DNA from: Eubacteriales bacterium
GTDB taxonomy: Bacteria; Bacillota; Clostridia; Lachnospirales; Lachnospiraceae
DNA: 64,000 bases
Direction of reading: 5' to 3'
Assembly: GCA_030533405.1 (NCBI GenBank)
Contig: JAUNJF010000007.1
Location: 1-64,000 of the forward strand
The number at the start of each line of letters is the position of its first letter. Positions within the stretch are counted from its first letter, which is position 1. Below the pieces are notes generated by a model. That model had not been told where the DNA came from, made no database searches, and saw only the letters and a program-made list of their open reading frames with translations. Positions 9,638 to 19,393 of this stretch are shown here, piece by piece. A program made the position numbers and the translations under genes.

Positions 9638-11149
9638 TTACATTCCTGGCATCATTGGATTTGCCGCTGCACTTCCAACATACTGATCTCCCGGTTTCAT
9701 ACCAGAAGTCACCTTTGTGATAACCTTATCTCCTTCAGCAACTCCTTCTAATATCTCATAATACTCGTCTGAATAGATTCCAATCTTGACATCTTTTCGC
9801 TCAATCAAGTTTTCTGCATTTACAACATATACATAATCACCATCAATATCACTACACAACGCACTATATGGAACGGTTAATGTCTGCTCTGACTTACCAA
9901 CAAAAATGTATGTTTTTGCGTTAACACCAATATAAATGTCATCATCTGGATTGTCTAATAAAATACGCCCCTTAATCTGTCCAGCTGTGCCACCATCTGT
10001 CATTCCATTCGATGCCATACGGCTAATAAAATCTATCGTACCAGTATATTCATGTCCCGAAACAACAACTCGAACCTTCTGACCCTCGTTTACAGAGCCT
10101 AAATCATCCTTTGAAATCACAAATTCCACACCAATTTTGTCAGCATCAATAATTGTAAATAATGTCTGTGTCTCATTTGCATAAGAACCCTTTACAATAT
10201 CAATTGATGCAACAATACCCTTTTTCTTTGCAACAATACCTGCACCTGCTGCATCATAGGATTCCTGTGCACTATTTACATTCATTTCAGATAATCTGTT
10301 TGCTGCACTTACCTGTGCCTTCGTACTCTCTGAAACCGTAACATCTTCATTTGCCATTGCAATCGATTCCTGTTCTGCAAGCTTCGACTGTTTTGTTGCA
10401 AGACTCTCTGATTTACTCTTTAAGTCAGTCATTGCCTTTTTGTATTCCTGTTCCTCTTTCTCCGTCAATCCACTCTGTGGAACTGGAGTTGTCTCTTCAA
10501 TTTCTTCATCATCCATTTCATCTTCATCCTGCATATCATCTTTATCTACAGAAGACGGAGTTGTCATAGGTGCGGTCTGCTTCATTTTATTTTCATATGT
10601 TTCAACCGTTGTATTTAACTTTTCAATATCTGCCTTTAGCGTTTTAATTTCAGCTTCTAATTCTTTCGCTTTTTGCTTCGCCTGATACGCTTTATTTGCT
10701 GCTTTATTTGCCTGTTCAAAGCTCTCATTTCCCATCGCACGTTCAGATTGCGCCTGAATCTTTACCTTTTCTAAATTATCACCTAGTTCCGTAGGATCAT
10801 ATTTTAATAACACATCACCCTTTTGTACAGTCTGACCGACTTCCACACAAATATCTTTAACCTTTGCAGTCACTGGCGATGTATATGCTAACACATCTAC
10901 ACCTACAACCGTTCCAGATGTCGTGATTTCCTGCTGAATATCCTGTCGGGACACTTCATATAAGTCATCTGCTCCTCCATTCATCGCATTCATCTGCTCC
11001 TGCATTGCAGTCGACATTCCGCTAATCACTTTTCCAAGACTAATCACCAATGCAATACATAAAACAACACTAATTGAAACAATAATAATCAGTGCCTTCT
11101 TGTTGCCCTTTTTCTTTGGCTGTTTTCCATCCACTTGCATATTTTCCAT
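9638..11149 (-). CDS. MacA/HlyD-like efflux adaptor (membrane fusion protein)
   Basis: A 503-aa adaptor with one N-terminal membrane anchor (about 20-42). A split biotinyl-lipoyl domain follows ('DVLAYTSPVTAKVKDICVEVG' region, returning at 'KKKGIVASIDIVKGSYA'), with a long alpha-hairpin between its halves. C-terminal beta-barrel and membrane-proximal domains end it ('LTVPYSAL...DYVYVV...GLxxGDxVI' pattern). Odd: the coiled-coil hairpin is interrupted near residues 190-220 by a Pro/Thr and very acidic stretch ('SSVDKDDMQDEDEMDDEEIEE' region), which would break the helix at the tip. Its ribosome site GAGGAGA is supplied by the 3' end of a dispersed repeat. It pairs with the MacB-like permease downstream and the ATPase upstream. 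Confidence 0.88.
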   Translation of the reverse strand: MENMQVDGKQPKKKGNKKALIIIVSISVVLCIALVISLGKVISGMSTAMQEQMNAMNGGADDLYEVSRQDIQQEITTSGTVVGVDVLAYTSPVTAKVKDICVEVGQTVQKGDVLLKYDPTELGDNLEKVKIQAQSERAMGNESFEQANKAANKAYQAKQKAKELEAEIKTLKADIEKLNTTVETYENKMKQTAPMTTPSSVDKDDMQDEDEMDDEEIEETTPVPQSGLTEKEEQEYKKAMTDLKSKSESLATKQSKLAEQESIAMANEDVTVSESTKAQVSAANRLSEMNVNSAQESYDAAGAGIVAKKKGIVASIDIVKGSYANETQTLFTIIDADKIGVEFVISKDDLGSVNEGQKVRVVVSGHEYTGTIDFISRMASNGMTDGGTAGQIKGRILLDNPDDDIYIGVNAKTYIFVGKSEQTLTVPYSALCSDIDGDYVYVVNAENLIERKDVKIGIYSDEYYEILEGVAEGDKVITKVTSGMKPGDQYVGSAAANPMMPGM

Positions 11150-11159
11150 TTTCTTTTAT

Positions 11160-11222
11160 CTCCTCATATAATATGTTGCGGCACGATTCATTCCATGAAT
11201 CCTGCCATATCATTCGGAACAT
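11160..11222 (-). repeat. Palindromic dispersed repeat ('SD-repeat') copy 1
   Basis: On the minus strand this copy has the shared core GGCAGGATTCATG, then AATGAATCGTGCCG, then ACATATTATA and a GAGGAG ribosome site 9-10 bases before the adaptor ATG. The core folds into a hairpin (GGCA.GATTCAT pairing with ATGAATC.TGCC). Related copies are at 25574, 25668 and 34387. Confidence 0.8.
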
Positions 11223-11355
11223 TCCACTTCGTGGGGTCTACGTTCCTCTTCGGTCCGCGCATAACAGATGTCCACTGGACATCTTGCGCCCCTCCTTGGC
11301 ACATATCGTTCGGAACATTCCTATGTTATGAACTTCGTTCATAACAGTTCCTCAC
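11223..11355. other. Hairpin-rich spacer between exporter ATPase and adaptor genes
   Basis: No ORF with a ribosome site is seen. The spacer is packed with small inverted repeats: CCAC/GTGG with a TTCG loop near 11224-11236, AGATGTCC/GGACATCT near 11276-11294, and TGTTATGAAC/GTTCATAACA near 11324-11346. The string TTCGGAACATTCC occurs twice, near 11212 and 11310. It probably belongs to the same mobile-repeat insertion as the adjacent palindrome. Confidence 0.5.
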
Positions 11356-12144
11356 TCAAATAATATCATCGCCGTACAATATGATTACATCATCATCCAC
11401 AGCATCAGTTTCCATAATTGGCATTACATTTTCTGTGTCTTCAATTGGTTCCGCATCATCATTCTTTACGGAATCCGACTCGATTTTTCCATCCATAATT
11501 CGAACGACACGTTTTGCATTTGCTGCAATTCCATCATCGTGTGTAATCAACACAATCGTATTCCCCTGATCATTTAAATCATTTAATATCTTCATAATAT
11601 CCTGTGTTGATTTTGAATCCAAATTACCCGTCGGCTCATCCGCCAAAATAAGTGGTGGTGCCGCTGCTATGGCTCTTGCTATTGCAACTCGTTGCTGCTG
11701 ACCACCTGACATCTCAGATGGTTTATGTTTCATACGTTGTTCTAGTCCAACCTTTTTGAGTGCTTCCTTTGCCAAACGTCTTCTTTCACTTCGCTCCACA
11801 TGCCGATAAATCAGCGGAAGCTCCACATTTTCTATTGCAGTTAAATTCGGTATTAAATTAAATCCCTGAAAAATAAACCCAATATAATTATTCCGAACAT
11901 CCGAAAGTTCGTTGTCGGATAAATGCGAAACATCACGTCCATTTAATATGTAAGTTCCCTCTGTCGGGACATCCAGGCAACCTAACATATTCATCAATGT
12001 GGATTTACCAGATCCTGAATGACCGATAATCGCTACAAACTCACCTTCATGCACCTGAAAACTTACACCATCCAACGCACGAACTTCGTTCTCGCCAGGA
12101 TTATATATCTTGTACATATCCTGAACATCAATCAAAGTATCCAT
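11356..12144 (-). CDS. ABC transporter ATP-binding protein (MacB/LolD type)
   Basis: A 262-aa ATPase. Walker A GHSGSGKST lies at about 42-50, the Q-loop in 'FIFQGFNLIPNL', the signature MSGGQQQRVAIARA at about 145-158, Walker B 'LILADEPTGNLDS' and the switch His in 'LITHD'. This pattern is typical of the ATPases that partner FtsX/MacB-fold permeases. It carries a roughly 35-residue acidic C-terminal tail ending 'YGDDII' that standard family members lack. It is first in the ATPase-adaptor-permease operon, but a 206-base repeat-rich spacer separates it from the adaptor gene. Confidence 0.93.
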   Translation of the reverse strand: MDTLIDVQDMYKIYNPGENEVRALDGVSFQVHEGEFVAIIGHSGSGKSTLMNMLGCLDVPTEGTYILNGRDVSHLSDNELSDVRNNYIGFIFQGFNLIPNLTAIENVELPLIYRHVERSERRRLAKEALKKVGLEQRMKHKPSEMSGGQQQRVAIARAIAAAPPLILADEPTGNLDSKSTQDIMKILNDLNDQGNTIVLITHDDGIAANAKRVVRIMDGKIESDSVKNDDAEPIEDTENVMPIMETDAVDDDVIILYGDDII

Positions 12145-12204
12145 AATACTCCTCTCTGTTATTCTATAACTAAATCATCCATTCTTTATCTTGATATAAA
12201 CCAC

Positions 12205-12248
12205 AAAAGGTTTGTACCATTGTAATAATACAATAGTACAAACCTTTT
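12205..12248 (-). terminator. Terminator of nfo
   Basis: Long imperfect stem (AAAGGTTTGTAC pairing with GTACAAACCTTT, inner ATTGTA/TACAAT) ten bases after the nfo stop. T-rich sequence on both sides lets it act in both directions and separates nfo from the ABC-exporter operon. Confidence 0.85.
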
Positions 12249-12257
12249 TTCAAGCCC

Positions 12258-13166
12258 TTATTTTTTACTTTCTTCTAGTATCTTTTCAAGCAACCTCGGA
12301 TCAAACACACCGCTTCGAATCATTTCTATTTCATGTTTGTATGGTGCATACGACTTCTTTGCATCAGATGGATCTTTCACATAAGGTGTCTCCAATATTT
12401 TCGGAACATTCTCAAAATCCTTATGATTCACAACATTTAATAATGCTTCAAATCCCACATGACCAAATCCAAAGTTTTCATGCCGATCCTTTCTTGCACC
12501 TGGAACATTCTTACTATCATTAATATGGAACACCGCAATCTGATCCTTTCCAATCAATCGATCGAACTGCTCCATCACACCATCAAAATCATGAATGATA
12601 TCATAACCCGCATCACTGGTATGACAGGTATCAAAACAAACGCGAAGCTTGTCGTTATATTTTACTTTATCATAGATTCTTGCAAGCTCTTCAAAACTCC
12701 TACCCACTTCGCTGCCCTTGCCTGCCATCGTTTCTAACGCCACATAAACGTCGGTGTCCGCTGTTAATACTTCATTTAAACCTTTTACAATCTGATCAAT
12801 TCCCGCATCCACACCTGCATCTACATGCGAACCTGGATGTAATACCATAATCTTTGAACCCATTGCAGATGTTCTCACCAATTCTTTTTCCAAAAATTCA
12901 ACCGCTAATTCATAGGTCTCCTTTTTGACAGTATTTGCAAGATTAATAATATATGGTGCATGTACAACGAATTCCTCAATACCATGCTCCTTCATCAATG
13001 CCTGCGCTTCCTCAATGTGAAGCTCAGACACTTCTTTTCTTCTTGTATTTTGCGGTGCACCAGTATACAGCATAAATGTATTCGCACCAAATGCGATTGC
13101 TTCCTTTACAGAACCAAGCATCATTTCCTTACCAGACATTCCTACATGACAACCTAACTTAAGCAT
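12258..13166 (-). CDS. nfo: Deoxyribonuclease IV (endonuclease IV)
   Basis: AP endonuclease of 302 aa with the TIM-barrel, three-zinc fold; it cuts 5' of abasic sites in base-excision repair. Metal-binding segments are visible: '[12 protein letters not shown]' (His near 70), 'MVLHPGSHV', '[10 protein letters not shown]' (Glu), '[14 protein letters not shown]', 'VFHINDSKN' and '[14 protein letters not shown]'. A GTG 15 bases upstream (13181) would add five residues, but AAGGA lies just before the ATG at 13166 and family members begin 'MLKIGxHVxMSG', so I choose the ATG. It is the last gene of the long minus-strand cluster, 118 bases after deoC, and ends in a strong terminator. Confidence 0.95.
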   Translation of the reverse strand: MLKLGCHVGMSGKEMMLGSVKEAIAFGANTFMLYTGAPQNTRRKEVSELHIEEAQALMKEHGIEEFVVHAPYIINLANTVKKETYELAVEFLEKELVRTSAMGSKIMVLHPGSHVDAGVDAGIDQIVKGLNEVLTADTDVYVALETMAGKGSEVGRSFEELARIYDKVKYNDKLRVCFDTCHTSDAGYDIIHDFDGVMEQFDRLIGKDQIAVFHINDSKNVPGARKDRHENFGFGHVGFEALLNVVNHKDFENVPKILETPYVKDPSDAKKSYAPYKHEIEMIRSGVFDPRLLEKILEESKK

Positions 13167-13284
13167 TGTTTCCTTATGCACAGGACAATATCGCCCTACA
13201 CACTCTCCTTTCTACATCGCGTTTCATATCCCCACCTGCGTCTCCACAACATAGAAATGTGGGGGATTACTTGCATCGCTTCCA

Positions 13285-13992
13285 TTACTTTGCAGCCTCC
13301 ACAATTGCAATGGTTGCTGACGTTCCAAGGCGGTCTGCACCTGCCGCAATCATGGCTTTTGCTGTCTCATAATCACGAATTCCGCCAGAAGCTTTTACCT
13401 TTACGCGATTCCATGTCTTACCTGTCTCTTTTTCCAACTGTGTTGTCTTTTCATCTACTGTCTTACGCATCAAGGCAACATCTTCAACCGTTGCTCCACC
13501 TGTACTAAATCCTGTTGATGTTTTCACAAAATCCGCACCAGCTTCTACTGCAACCTCACATGCCTTCACCTTTTCTTCATCTGTCAAAAGACATGTTTCA
13601 ATAATAACCTTTAAAGTCACATTTTTACCTACTGTATTATTAGCACAAACTTCTTTTACTTCCGCAATATCCTGTTTCACAAATTCCCAATCATCATCTT
13701 TCACTGCACCAACATTGATTACCATATCAATCTCATCTGCACCATCTTCAATTGCAGTCAAGGTTTCAAGTTTCTTTGCCATCGTACTCATAGCCCCAAG
13801 AGGAAATCCAATTACTGTACATACCTCTACATCGCTATCCAACAACACACAGGAAACCTGTTTTGTTCTTGCACTATTCACACAAACCGAAGCAAACTGA
13901 TACTGAAGTGCCTCTCTGCAAATTACATTTACATCTTCCTCTGTTGCATCTGCCTTTAAAATCGTATGATCGAAATATTTGTTAAACTCCAT
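13285..13992 (-). CDS. deoC: Deoxyribose-phosphate aldolase
   Basis: A 235-aa class I aldolase that cleaves 2-deoxyribose 5-phosphate to glyceraldehyde 3-phosphate and acetaldehyde, for deoxynucleoside salvage. The family patterns '[11 protein letters not shown]', '[11 protein letters not shown]', '[10 protein letters not shown]', '[14 protein letters not shown]' (Schiff-base region precursor Lys), '[17 protein letters not shown]' (Schiff-base Lys) and '[13 protein letters not shown]' are complete. It follows rnhA by 28 bases. The spacer to nfo has a weak CCCCAC/GTGGGG hairpin. No other deo genes are adjacent. Confidence 0.97.
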   Translation of the reverse strand: MEFNKYFDHTILKADATEEDVNVICREALQYQFASVCVNSARTKQVSCVLLDSDVEVCTVIGFPLGAMSTMAKKLETLTAIEDGADEIDMVINVGAVKDDDWEFVKQDIAEVKEVCANNTVGKNVTLKVIIETCLLTDEEKVKACEVAVEAGADFVKTSTGFSTGGATVEDVALMRKTVDEKTTQLEKETGKTWNRVKVKASGGIRDYETAKAMIAAGADRLGTSATIAIVEAAK

Positions 13993-14020
13993 CTTTCTTT
14001 TCCTCTTTTCTTTCCTCTTT

Positions 14021-14659
14021 TCATATCCCTAACGCTTCTTTCGCTAACTGATCCGCCTTCTCGTTATATTCCACACCTGTATGTGCAGCTACTTTTTGAA
14101 AATGAATCTGTATCTTCTCTCTACGTTCTTCTATAAATGTCTTATACGCAATCGTTCCTTCTTTATTCGCTTTCCAGATACCAGTTGCCCATTTCTCAAT
14201 TCCTTCATAATCATAATAAATGGTAATCTCCGGATAGCCATTTTGAATTGCCCAATCAATTGCGCACTGACTTCCCAATATCTCACCAGCAACATTTCGC
14301 ATGCCAACCAATGCCTCATCATTCCCGCTTCCATTCAGTTCCACGGTAGAATCTTCAAACACCAACACACAGCCATACGCGTACCGTTTCATGCTATGCT
14401 CATAACTACCATCCACATATGCAACCAAATGCGCTTTGCTACTGACAGCCACTGTTTCCTGTGACTGCGTTATATTGGTATTATGTTCTATTACACTGTG
14501 TGTTCCAGCCATCGAAATAAATGCTTCTGCTTCCTCAATGGTTGCAAACCCTTTATAGACTGCGCCCGAAAAATGATCAATCTGCGCCTTACAATCATCC
14601 CATGTAAAATAAATACCTGGTGTCTTTCCCTTTGCCACCGCATAATATTTTTTTGCCAC
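14021..14659 (-). CDS. rnhA: Ribonuclease H1 with N-terminal hybrid-binding domain
   Basis: A 212-aa RNase H. Residues 1-50 are the caulimovirus-viroplasmin-like hybrid-binding domain ('[20 protein letters not shown]' and '[12 protein letters not shown]'). A short linker leads to an RNase HI catalytic domain from about residue 78. The four acidic active-site residues are visible: Asp in 'VAYVDGSY', Glu in 'NVAGEI', Asp in '[11 protein letters not shown]' and Asp in '[11 protein letters not shown]'. It would remove RNA from RNA-DNA hybrids. It sits between the GH3 beta-glucosidase and deoC with 27-28 base gaps. Confidence 0.95.
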   Translation of the reverse strand: MAKKYYAVAKGKTPGIYFTWDDCKAQIDHFSGAVYKGFATIEEAEAFISMAGTHSVIEHNTNITQSQETVAVSSKAHLVAYVDGSYEHSMKRYAYGCVLVFEDSTVELNGSGNDEALVGMRNVAGEILGSQCAIDWAIQNGYPEITIYYDYEGIEKWATGIWKANKEGTIAYKTFIEERREKIQIHFQKVAAHTGVEYNEKADQLAKEALGI

Positions 14660-14686
14660 AAGACACCCTCCCTTCTAATGATTGTA

Positions 14687-16978
14687 TTATTCGGTTTCTA
14701 ATGCATTTAATTTTTCAACCATATCATCAATCAATTCTGGTGAAATATTTCCATCTGAGAAAGTAATCATCGCACGAAGTGGTGTATACTTCGCCATAGC
14801 CTCACTCATCTCTTTTGTGATTGCCTCAGCTGTTGCACTATCCTCGTCAAGTTCAGCACCACCCATGCCGTCCTGACTATCAAATGGTTTCAAAATTTCT
14901 TTCGCTTCTGGACAATCTGGAATCTCTGACATAATCGTGTTTGGTGTGTAAACAACTGGTATTTTCTTTGTTCCTGTTACAACAATCTCCTCTGAAAGAA
15001 CAATGTCTTCCACAGACTTTCCAATCATAATCTCAAATGCACCAGACTCTACATACCAATCCTGAATCTCTGGCTCATAATATGCAAATGCTCTTTGCTC
15101 TAACACAAACGTAACGGTCTTTGTCTCACCTGGATTTAAGGAAATCTTTTCAAAGCCCTTTAATTCTTTCAATGGACGAATTGCTGTACTTTCTTTGTCT
15201 GCCACATAAAGCTGTACAACCTCTTTTCCTGCCACTTTACCTGTATTGGTTACATCTACACACACCGTTACTTTCTCATTATCCTTAATATCTTTCTGAT
15301 CTACTTTTAAGTTACTATACTCAAATGTCGTATATGAAAGTCCATGACCAAATGGGAACATCACTGCCATATTTTTCTTATCATAATAACGATATCCTAC
15401 AAAAATGCCCTCAGCATAGTGTACGGTATCTTTGCAACCAAAACCTGTTAAATAAGAAGGATTATCTTCTAACTGGTATGGGAATGTTTCTGCAAGCTTA
15501 GCGCTTGGATTTACATCTCCAAATAAAATATCAACGACTGCACCACCAACTGCATCACCACCAAGATAAGCCTCTACAATACCTTTCACTTCATTTACCC
15601 ATGGCATTTCAATTGGCGAACCATTGTGAAGTACCACAATGGTATTTGGCTGTACCTTCAAAATCTCATCAATCAAATGGTTCTGACATTCTGGCATACG
15701 CATATGCTCACGATCAAATCCCTCTGATTCAAACAAGTCTGGAAGGCCTGCAAACACAACAGCAACCTCAGCCTTAGACGCAACCTGAATTGCTTCTGCC
15801 TCCAATGCTTCATCAACTGCATCCACCTTATCATCAAAGCCCTGCGCAAATGTCACATTTTCAATACCAGCTTCCTTCACTGCATCTAATGCAGAAGTAA
15901 TCAAAGCAGAATTGATGTGTGAACTACCACCACCCTGATATCTTGGTTTCTGCGCATATTTTCCAATAAATGCAACATTCTGATTCTTTGTAAGTGGTAA
16001 AATATCATCCTCATTTTTGAGAAGTACGATACATTCCTGTGCAATCTGTCTTGCAAGATTATGATCTGCTTCTAAATCAAATACTGCCTGTTCATCGATA
16101 TGATCCAAATAGCGATAAATAACATTCAAAATTCGTTCACATGTCTCATCTAAAACCTGTTCAGAAAGCACACCATCTTGTACTGCTTTTCGAATCTGCG
16201 CATCACGATGTCCTGCAGATGCTGGCATTTCCAAATCGAGTCCTGCCTGTAATGCACGCACACGATTGTTCACCGCACCCCAGTCACTCACATAAATTCC
16301 ATCAAATCCCCAGTCATTTCTAACAAGATCTGTCAAGATTTCCTTATTCTCTCCAACATACTCCCCATTTACGCGATTATAGGATGTCATAATTGTCCAT
16401 GGCTTTGCATTTTTAACAGCGCCTTCAAATGCCGCAAGATAAATTTCACGAAGTGCACGCTCGTCCATCACAGCATCCACTGTCATTCGGCGTGTTTCCT
16501 GATTGTTTGCCATAAAATGCTTAATACTCGTTCCAACATGCTTGCTCTGTACACCATTGATATGTGCAGTTGCAATTTCTGTTGCCAAATATGGATCCTC
16601 TGAATAATATTCAAAATTACGTCCACATAATGGCGAACGCTTAATGTTCACAGCTGGGCCCAAGATCACACTAACACCCTCTGCCTGACACTGATTACCA
16701 AGTGCCTGTCCCATTTTTCCTATCAATTCACGATTGAATGATGTTGCTGCACCACAGCCTGCTGGGAAACACACTGCTTTAATACTTTCGTTAACACCTA
16801 GATGATCAGCCTCCTGATCCTGTTTACGAAGTCCATGAGGACCATCTGAAACCATAACATCTGATATCCCCAAACGTTCAACCGCCTTTGTGTGCCAGAA
16901 ATCGTTTCCTGAACAAAGACCTGCCTTCTCCTCCAATGTCATTTCTCCAACTAATTTTTTGATTTGTTCTGCATTCAT
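14687..16978 (-). CDS. Glycoside hydrolase family 3 beta-glucosidase
   Basis: A 763-aa cytoplasmic GH3 enzyme (no signal peptide), similar in layout to clostridial bglB-type beta-glucosidases. The N-terminal (alpha/beta)8 domain has the substrate-binding 'SDGPHGLRKQ', 'KHFMANNQETRR' and the nucleophile Asp at about residue 232 in 'YVSDWGAV'. The C-terminal alpha/beta domain has 'VFAGLPDLFESEGFDRE', in which the Glu is a candidate acid/base. A fibronectin-III-like domain follows ('FPFGHGLSYTTFEYSNL'). About 75 further residues form an acidic, unassigned tail. It would hydrolyse cello-oligosaccharides taken up by the cell, complementing the cellobiose phosphorylase at 55 kb. It lies 15 bases after the preceding small gene. 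Confidence 0.93.
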   Translation of the reverse strand: MNAEQIKKLVGEMTLEEKAGLCSGNDFWHTKAVERLGISDVMVSDGPHGLRKQDQEADHLGVNESIKAVCFPAGCGAATSFNRELIGKMGQALGNQCQAEGVSVILGPAVNIKRSPLCGRNFEYYSEDPYLATEIATAHINGVQSKHVGTSIKHFMANNQETRRMTVDAVMDERALREIYLAAFEGAVKNAKPWTIMTSYNRVNGEYVGENKEILTDLVRNDWGFDGIYVSDWGAVNNRVRALQAGLDLEMPASAGHRDAQIRKAVQDGVLSEQVLDETCERILNVIYRYLDHIDEQAVFDLEADHNLARQIAQECIVLLKNEDDILPLTKNQNVAFIGKYAQKPRYQGGGSSHINSALITSALDAVKEAGIENVTFAQGFDDKVDAVDEALEAEAIQVASKAEVAVVFAGLPDLFESEGFDREHMRMPECQNHLIDEILKVQPNTIVVLHNGSPIEMPWVNEVKGIVEAYLGGDAVGGAVVDILFGDVNPSAKLAETFPYQLEDNPSYLTGFGCKDTVHYAEGIFVGYRYYDKKNMAVMFPFGHGLSYTTFEYSNLKVDQKDIKDNEKVTVCVDVTNTGKVAGKEVVQLYVADKESTAIRPLKELKGFEKISLNPGETKTVTFVLEQRAFAYYEPEIQDWYVESGAFEIMIGKSVEDIVLSEEIVVTGTKKIPVVYTPNTIMSEIPDCPEAKEILKPFDSQDGMGGAELDEDSATAEAITKEMSEAMAKYTPLRAMITFSDGNISPELIDDMVEKLNALETE

Positions 16979-16993
16979 AACCCTTATAACCTC

Positions 16994-17344
16994 CTACATT
17001 AAAAATGATTGTTTTCTTGCTTGTTCCCACTCCTCATAACGACTCTCATACTGTTCATTCAGCCAGGCAATCATTTGCTCTTTCCCCTCCATATCAAATG
17101 GAAATGTAGCCTTTGTCTTTAACGCATCATCTGTTGCCTCAAAACAATATGGTTCCGGCCAAATAATTGCTTCAAATACTGCCGGACTCTTTTTTTCTGG
17201 CGGCGTCAACGCACAATCCTCCATGGGATCACGTGCCAATCGGAATCGCATGCCTCTATGACTTCCCAAATACGGCTGTGCATGTTCGTACCATGTAATA
17301 CCATAAGAATCTTTATTCTCTATTTTAACAATTTCTTTCCTCAT
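16994..17344 (-). CDS. Uncharacterised small protein (116 aa)
   Basis: I do not recognise a family. The protein is soluble, rich in aromatic residues and Glu, with 'YGITWYEHAQPYLGSHRGMRFRL' around residues 14-36 and 'FEAIIWPEPYCFEATDD' around 60-76. A helical, charged C-terminus follows ('NEQYESRYEEWEQARKQ'). A TTG at 17353 is possible but has no spacing for a ribosome site; the ATG at 17344 has GGAG just upstream, so I choose it. It lies 11 bases after the coiled-coil membrane gene and 15 before the GH3 gene, so it is transcribed with both. Confidence 0.65.
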   Translation of the reverse strand: MRKEIVKIENKDSYGITWYEHAQPYLGSHRGMRFRLARDPMEDCALTPPEKKSPAVFEAIIWPEPYCFEATDDALKTKATFPFDMEGKEQMIAWLNEQYESRYEEWEQARKQSFLM

Positions 17345-17355
17345 AATCTCCAACC

Positions 17356-18534
17356 TTAATTCTCTACCTGAATATGGTAAATCTCCAACTCACGTTTTAC
17401 CTGATCCCGCAAACTTGGATCTTTTCGCAACATATCCTTGATATCACGAAGTCCATTTAAACGCAATTGCTCATTATAAGCAATCTGTTCACGCAACTTT
17501 TGCCTTCTGACATTTAACGAATGCTTTACCTCTACCATCTCACGATTATCAATCAAAGCAATTGATTGTTTTGTCCAAATGTCCGGATCCTTTACTCCGT
17601 AAGAAAACAGCAATTTTGATAATTGATCATTATACTCTTTCAAATCACCAACCGATTGTTGATATTTTCTTACTTCATCTACCATAATCATATACTGATC
17701 ATATAAATATTCCAATTCGCGTAAACTTTTAATCTTATATTTTCCATATATATATTCCAAGGTCGATGTATTATTGATATATTTTATTTTTACTTTGTTC
17801 ATTAAGTTAATCGCACGGTTTTCCTTTATTTCACTTAATTTAAACTCATACGACAATCGACGATACACCACAATCGACATGGCAGCGACACTCGCTACAA
17901 CTAACAAAATAAGCAAAATTGGTAAAATCAAAATATTATCTGTTAACACTCCAACAATTGCCAATGTGAGCACAGAAAGCACAGAAATAATACCAAAGCC
18001 CGTGATAAATGTACGCAACTTCATCTGTCGATCATCAATGCTGTCCTGCAAATATTCCAAAGAATTTTTTTCAGCCTCTAAATGTTTTAAATCGCGCTTT
18101 ATTTTCATATCCATCTCTTCCAGATTCTTAATCTGTAAAAAGATTTCAGATAAATTCTTTTCCATTCCCTGAATCATTCTGAAATTTTCATCACTGATGC
18201 GATCATCAGAATGTAAAAACTGAGAAGTTTCTGTTTCCAGAAATGAAATCTTTTTGGCAATATCAACAATCTCTTTTTTTGAGGTTACTGGTAAATCCTC
18301 AATCAGCTGAATATCCTCAAAATAAGAGGTTACCATCTCGTATTCCACCCGCAAATCTTCCATCTGATAGGTTGCATCTACAATTTGATCACATTTAAAT
18401 GCAACATCATCCTGTGGCTCATCGCCCTTTGATTGCTGTTTTGCCAGGAAGCTGTCGATACTCTCATATTCAAATGTTTCTTCCGTTACCTCGGTCCTTG
18501 AAAAAAAGTCCTTCACGGCGCTCCATAATCCCAT
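17356..18534 (-). CDS. Coiled-coil protein with a central double-membrane hairpin
   Basis: A 392-aa protein that I cannot assign to a named family. Residues about 50-170 are predicted coiled coil (heptad-like Leu/Ile with Glu/Lys). Two adjacent hydrophobic helices follow (about 172-193 and 198-220), and a second long coiled coil covers about 225-380. With no signal peptide, both coiled coils would lie on the cytoplasmic side, anchored by a hairpin. The N-terminus 'MGLWSAVKDFFSR' looks like an amphipathic membrane-association helix. It is the fourth gene of the cluster with the ASKHA-fold ATPase, 25 bases after the TPR-like gene. Its likely role is a membrane anchor or scaffold for that set; this is inference. 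Confidence 0.75.
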   Translation of the reverse strand: MGLWSAVKDFFSRTEVTEETFEYESIDSFLAKQQSKGDEPQDDVAFKCDQIVDATYQMEDLRVEYEMVTSYFEDIQLIEDLPVTSKKEIVDIAKKISFLETETSQFLHSDDRISDENFRMIQGMEKNLSEIFLQIKNLEEMDMKIKRDLKHLEAEKNSLEYLQDSIDDRQMKLRTFITGFGIISVLSVLTLAIVGVLTDNILILPILLILLVVASVAAMSIVVYRRLSYEFKLSEIKENRAINLMNKVKIKYINNTSTLEYIYGKYKIKSLRELEYLYDQYMIMVDEVRKYQQSVGDLKEYNDQLSKLLFSYGVKDPDIWTKQSIALIDNREMVEVKHSLNVRRQKLREQIAYNEQLRLNGLRDIKDMLRKDPSLRDQVKRELEIYHIQVEN

Positions 18535-18559
18535 TTTTTTCTCCTCGCTTTACAGCACA

Positions 18560-19393
18560 CTATACCGTCTGTTCTCGAAACTCTTCCTTTAATTTTTCAA
18601 TTACAGTATCCATTCTTTTATTAAAATCTGTCAGATTATTTTTCTCATAATGATACATCGCCTTTTGCATACGATGATACACCGCAGAACCTACTACATC
18701 CGTTTGTGCATCCTCAATCGCATCATACAGATTCAGCAACATACCATCCACCTGATAGTACTTTGCTAAAATCTCAATATCCTCTTTGCTTCGCATTGTT
18801 GCCTGCAACAAAAGATACTCATATATACTTCTTGGATTATTTGTTAACTCATATGCCTTCAAATAGCATTTTGATGCCTCTTCCAACTCAAAGTTGTACG
18901 CCAACGCAACAGCACGATTATGATAAATACTTCCCAAAAAGTCATCCTGATTGAGTGTTGCAACCTCCTCAAGAATTTCATCATAGATTGCAATTGCCTT
19001 TAAATACTTGTGATATCGCAAAAATCCATCCGCCTGCATCTTGCGAAATTGCGGTCTAGGAAGTCCTTTCATACGCTCCATCTGGAAAATGAAATCCTTT
19101 ACTTCCTGAATCGTATAATACTCCTTATAGGTTAAAATCGCCGCCAGTAAATCCGTCAAATCCGTCGACTCTTTCTCCTTAATCTCACGAAGCTGCGTAG
19201 CAAGCTGCTGTAATCCCAATTCCTGTTCAATCCAATGAAACATTGGCATCGCAATATATTCCTCAGCAATCAAAGCAACATTATTGTATATATAAAAACA
19301 CAATTCCTCATACGAAAAAACTTCGATTTTGGTATTTGGAAAAATATATGAAGTTGTCGCTTCCTTTGTTTCACATAGGATTACTCTACTCAT
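18560..19393 (-). CDS. Uncharacterised helical (TPR-like) protein
   Basis: A 277-aa, almost all-helical protein. The region 140-200 has TPR-like helix pairs ('FLRYHKYLKAIAIYDEIL' then 'YHNRAVALAYNFELEEASKCYLKAYEL'), which usually serve protein binding. The N-terminal 50 residues look like a small beta-containing domain ('MSRVILCETKEATTSYI'). A longer reading frame starts at 19459, but the ATG at 19393 has AAGGAG eight bases upstream and gives only an 8-base overlap with the ATPase gene. I choose this start. The overlap indicates translational coupling with the ATPase, so the two products probably act together. Confidence 0.75.
   Translation of the reverse strand: MSRVILCETKEATTSYIFPNTKIEVFSYEELCFYIYNNVALIAEEYIAMPMFHWIEQELGLQQLATQLREIKEKESTDLTDLLAAILTYKEYYTIQEVKDFIFQMERMKGLPRPQFRKMQADGFLRYHKYLKAIAIYDEILEEVATLNQDDFLGSIYHNRAVALAYNFELEEASKCYLKAYELTNNPRSIYEYLLLQATMRSKEDIEILAKYYQVDGMLLNLYDAIEDAQTDVVGSAVYHRMQKAMYHYEKNNLTDFNKRMDTVIEKLKEEFREQTV

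Noticed and set aside
13200-13270. Terminator between deoC and nfo
   Set aside because: A CCCCAC/GTGGGG pairing exists, but there is no T-run on the minus strand, so it is not called.
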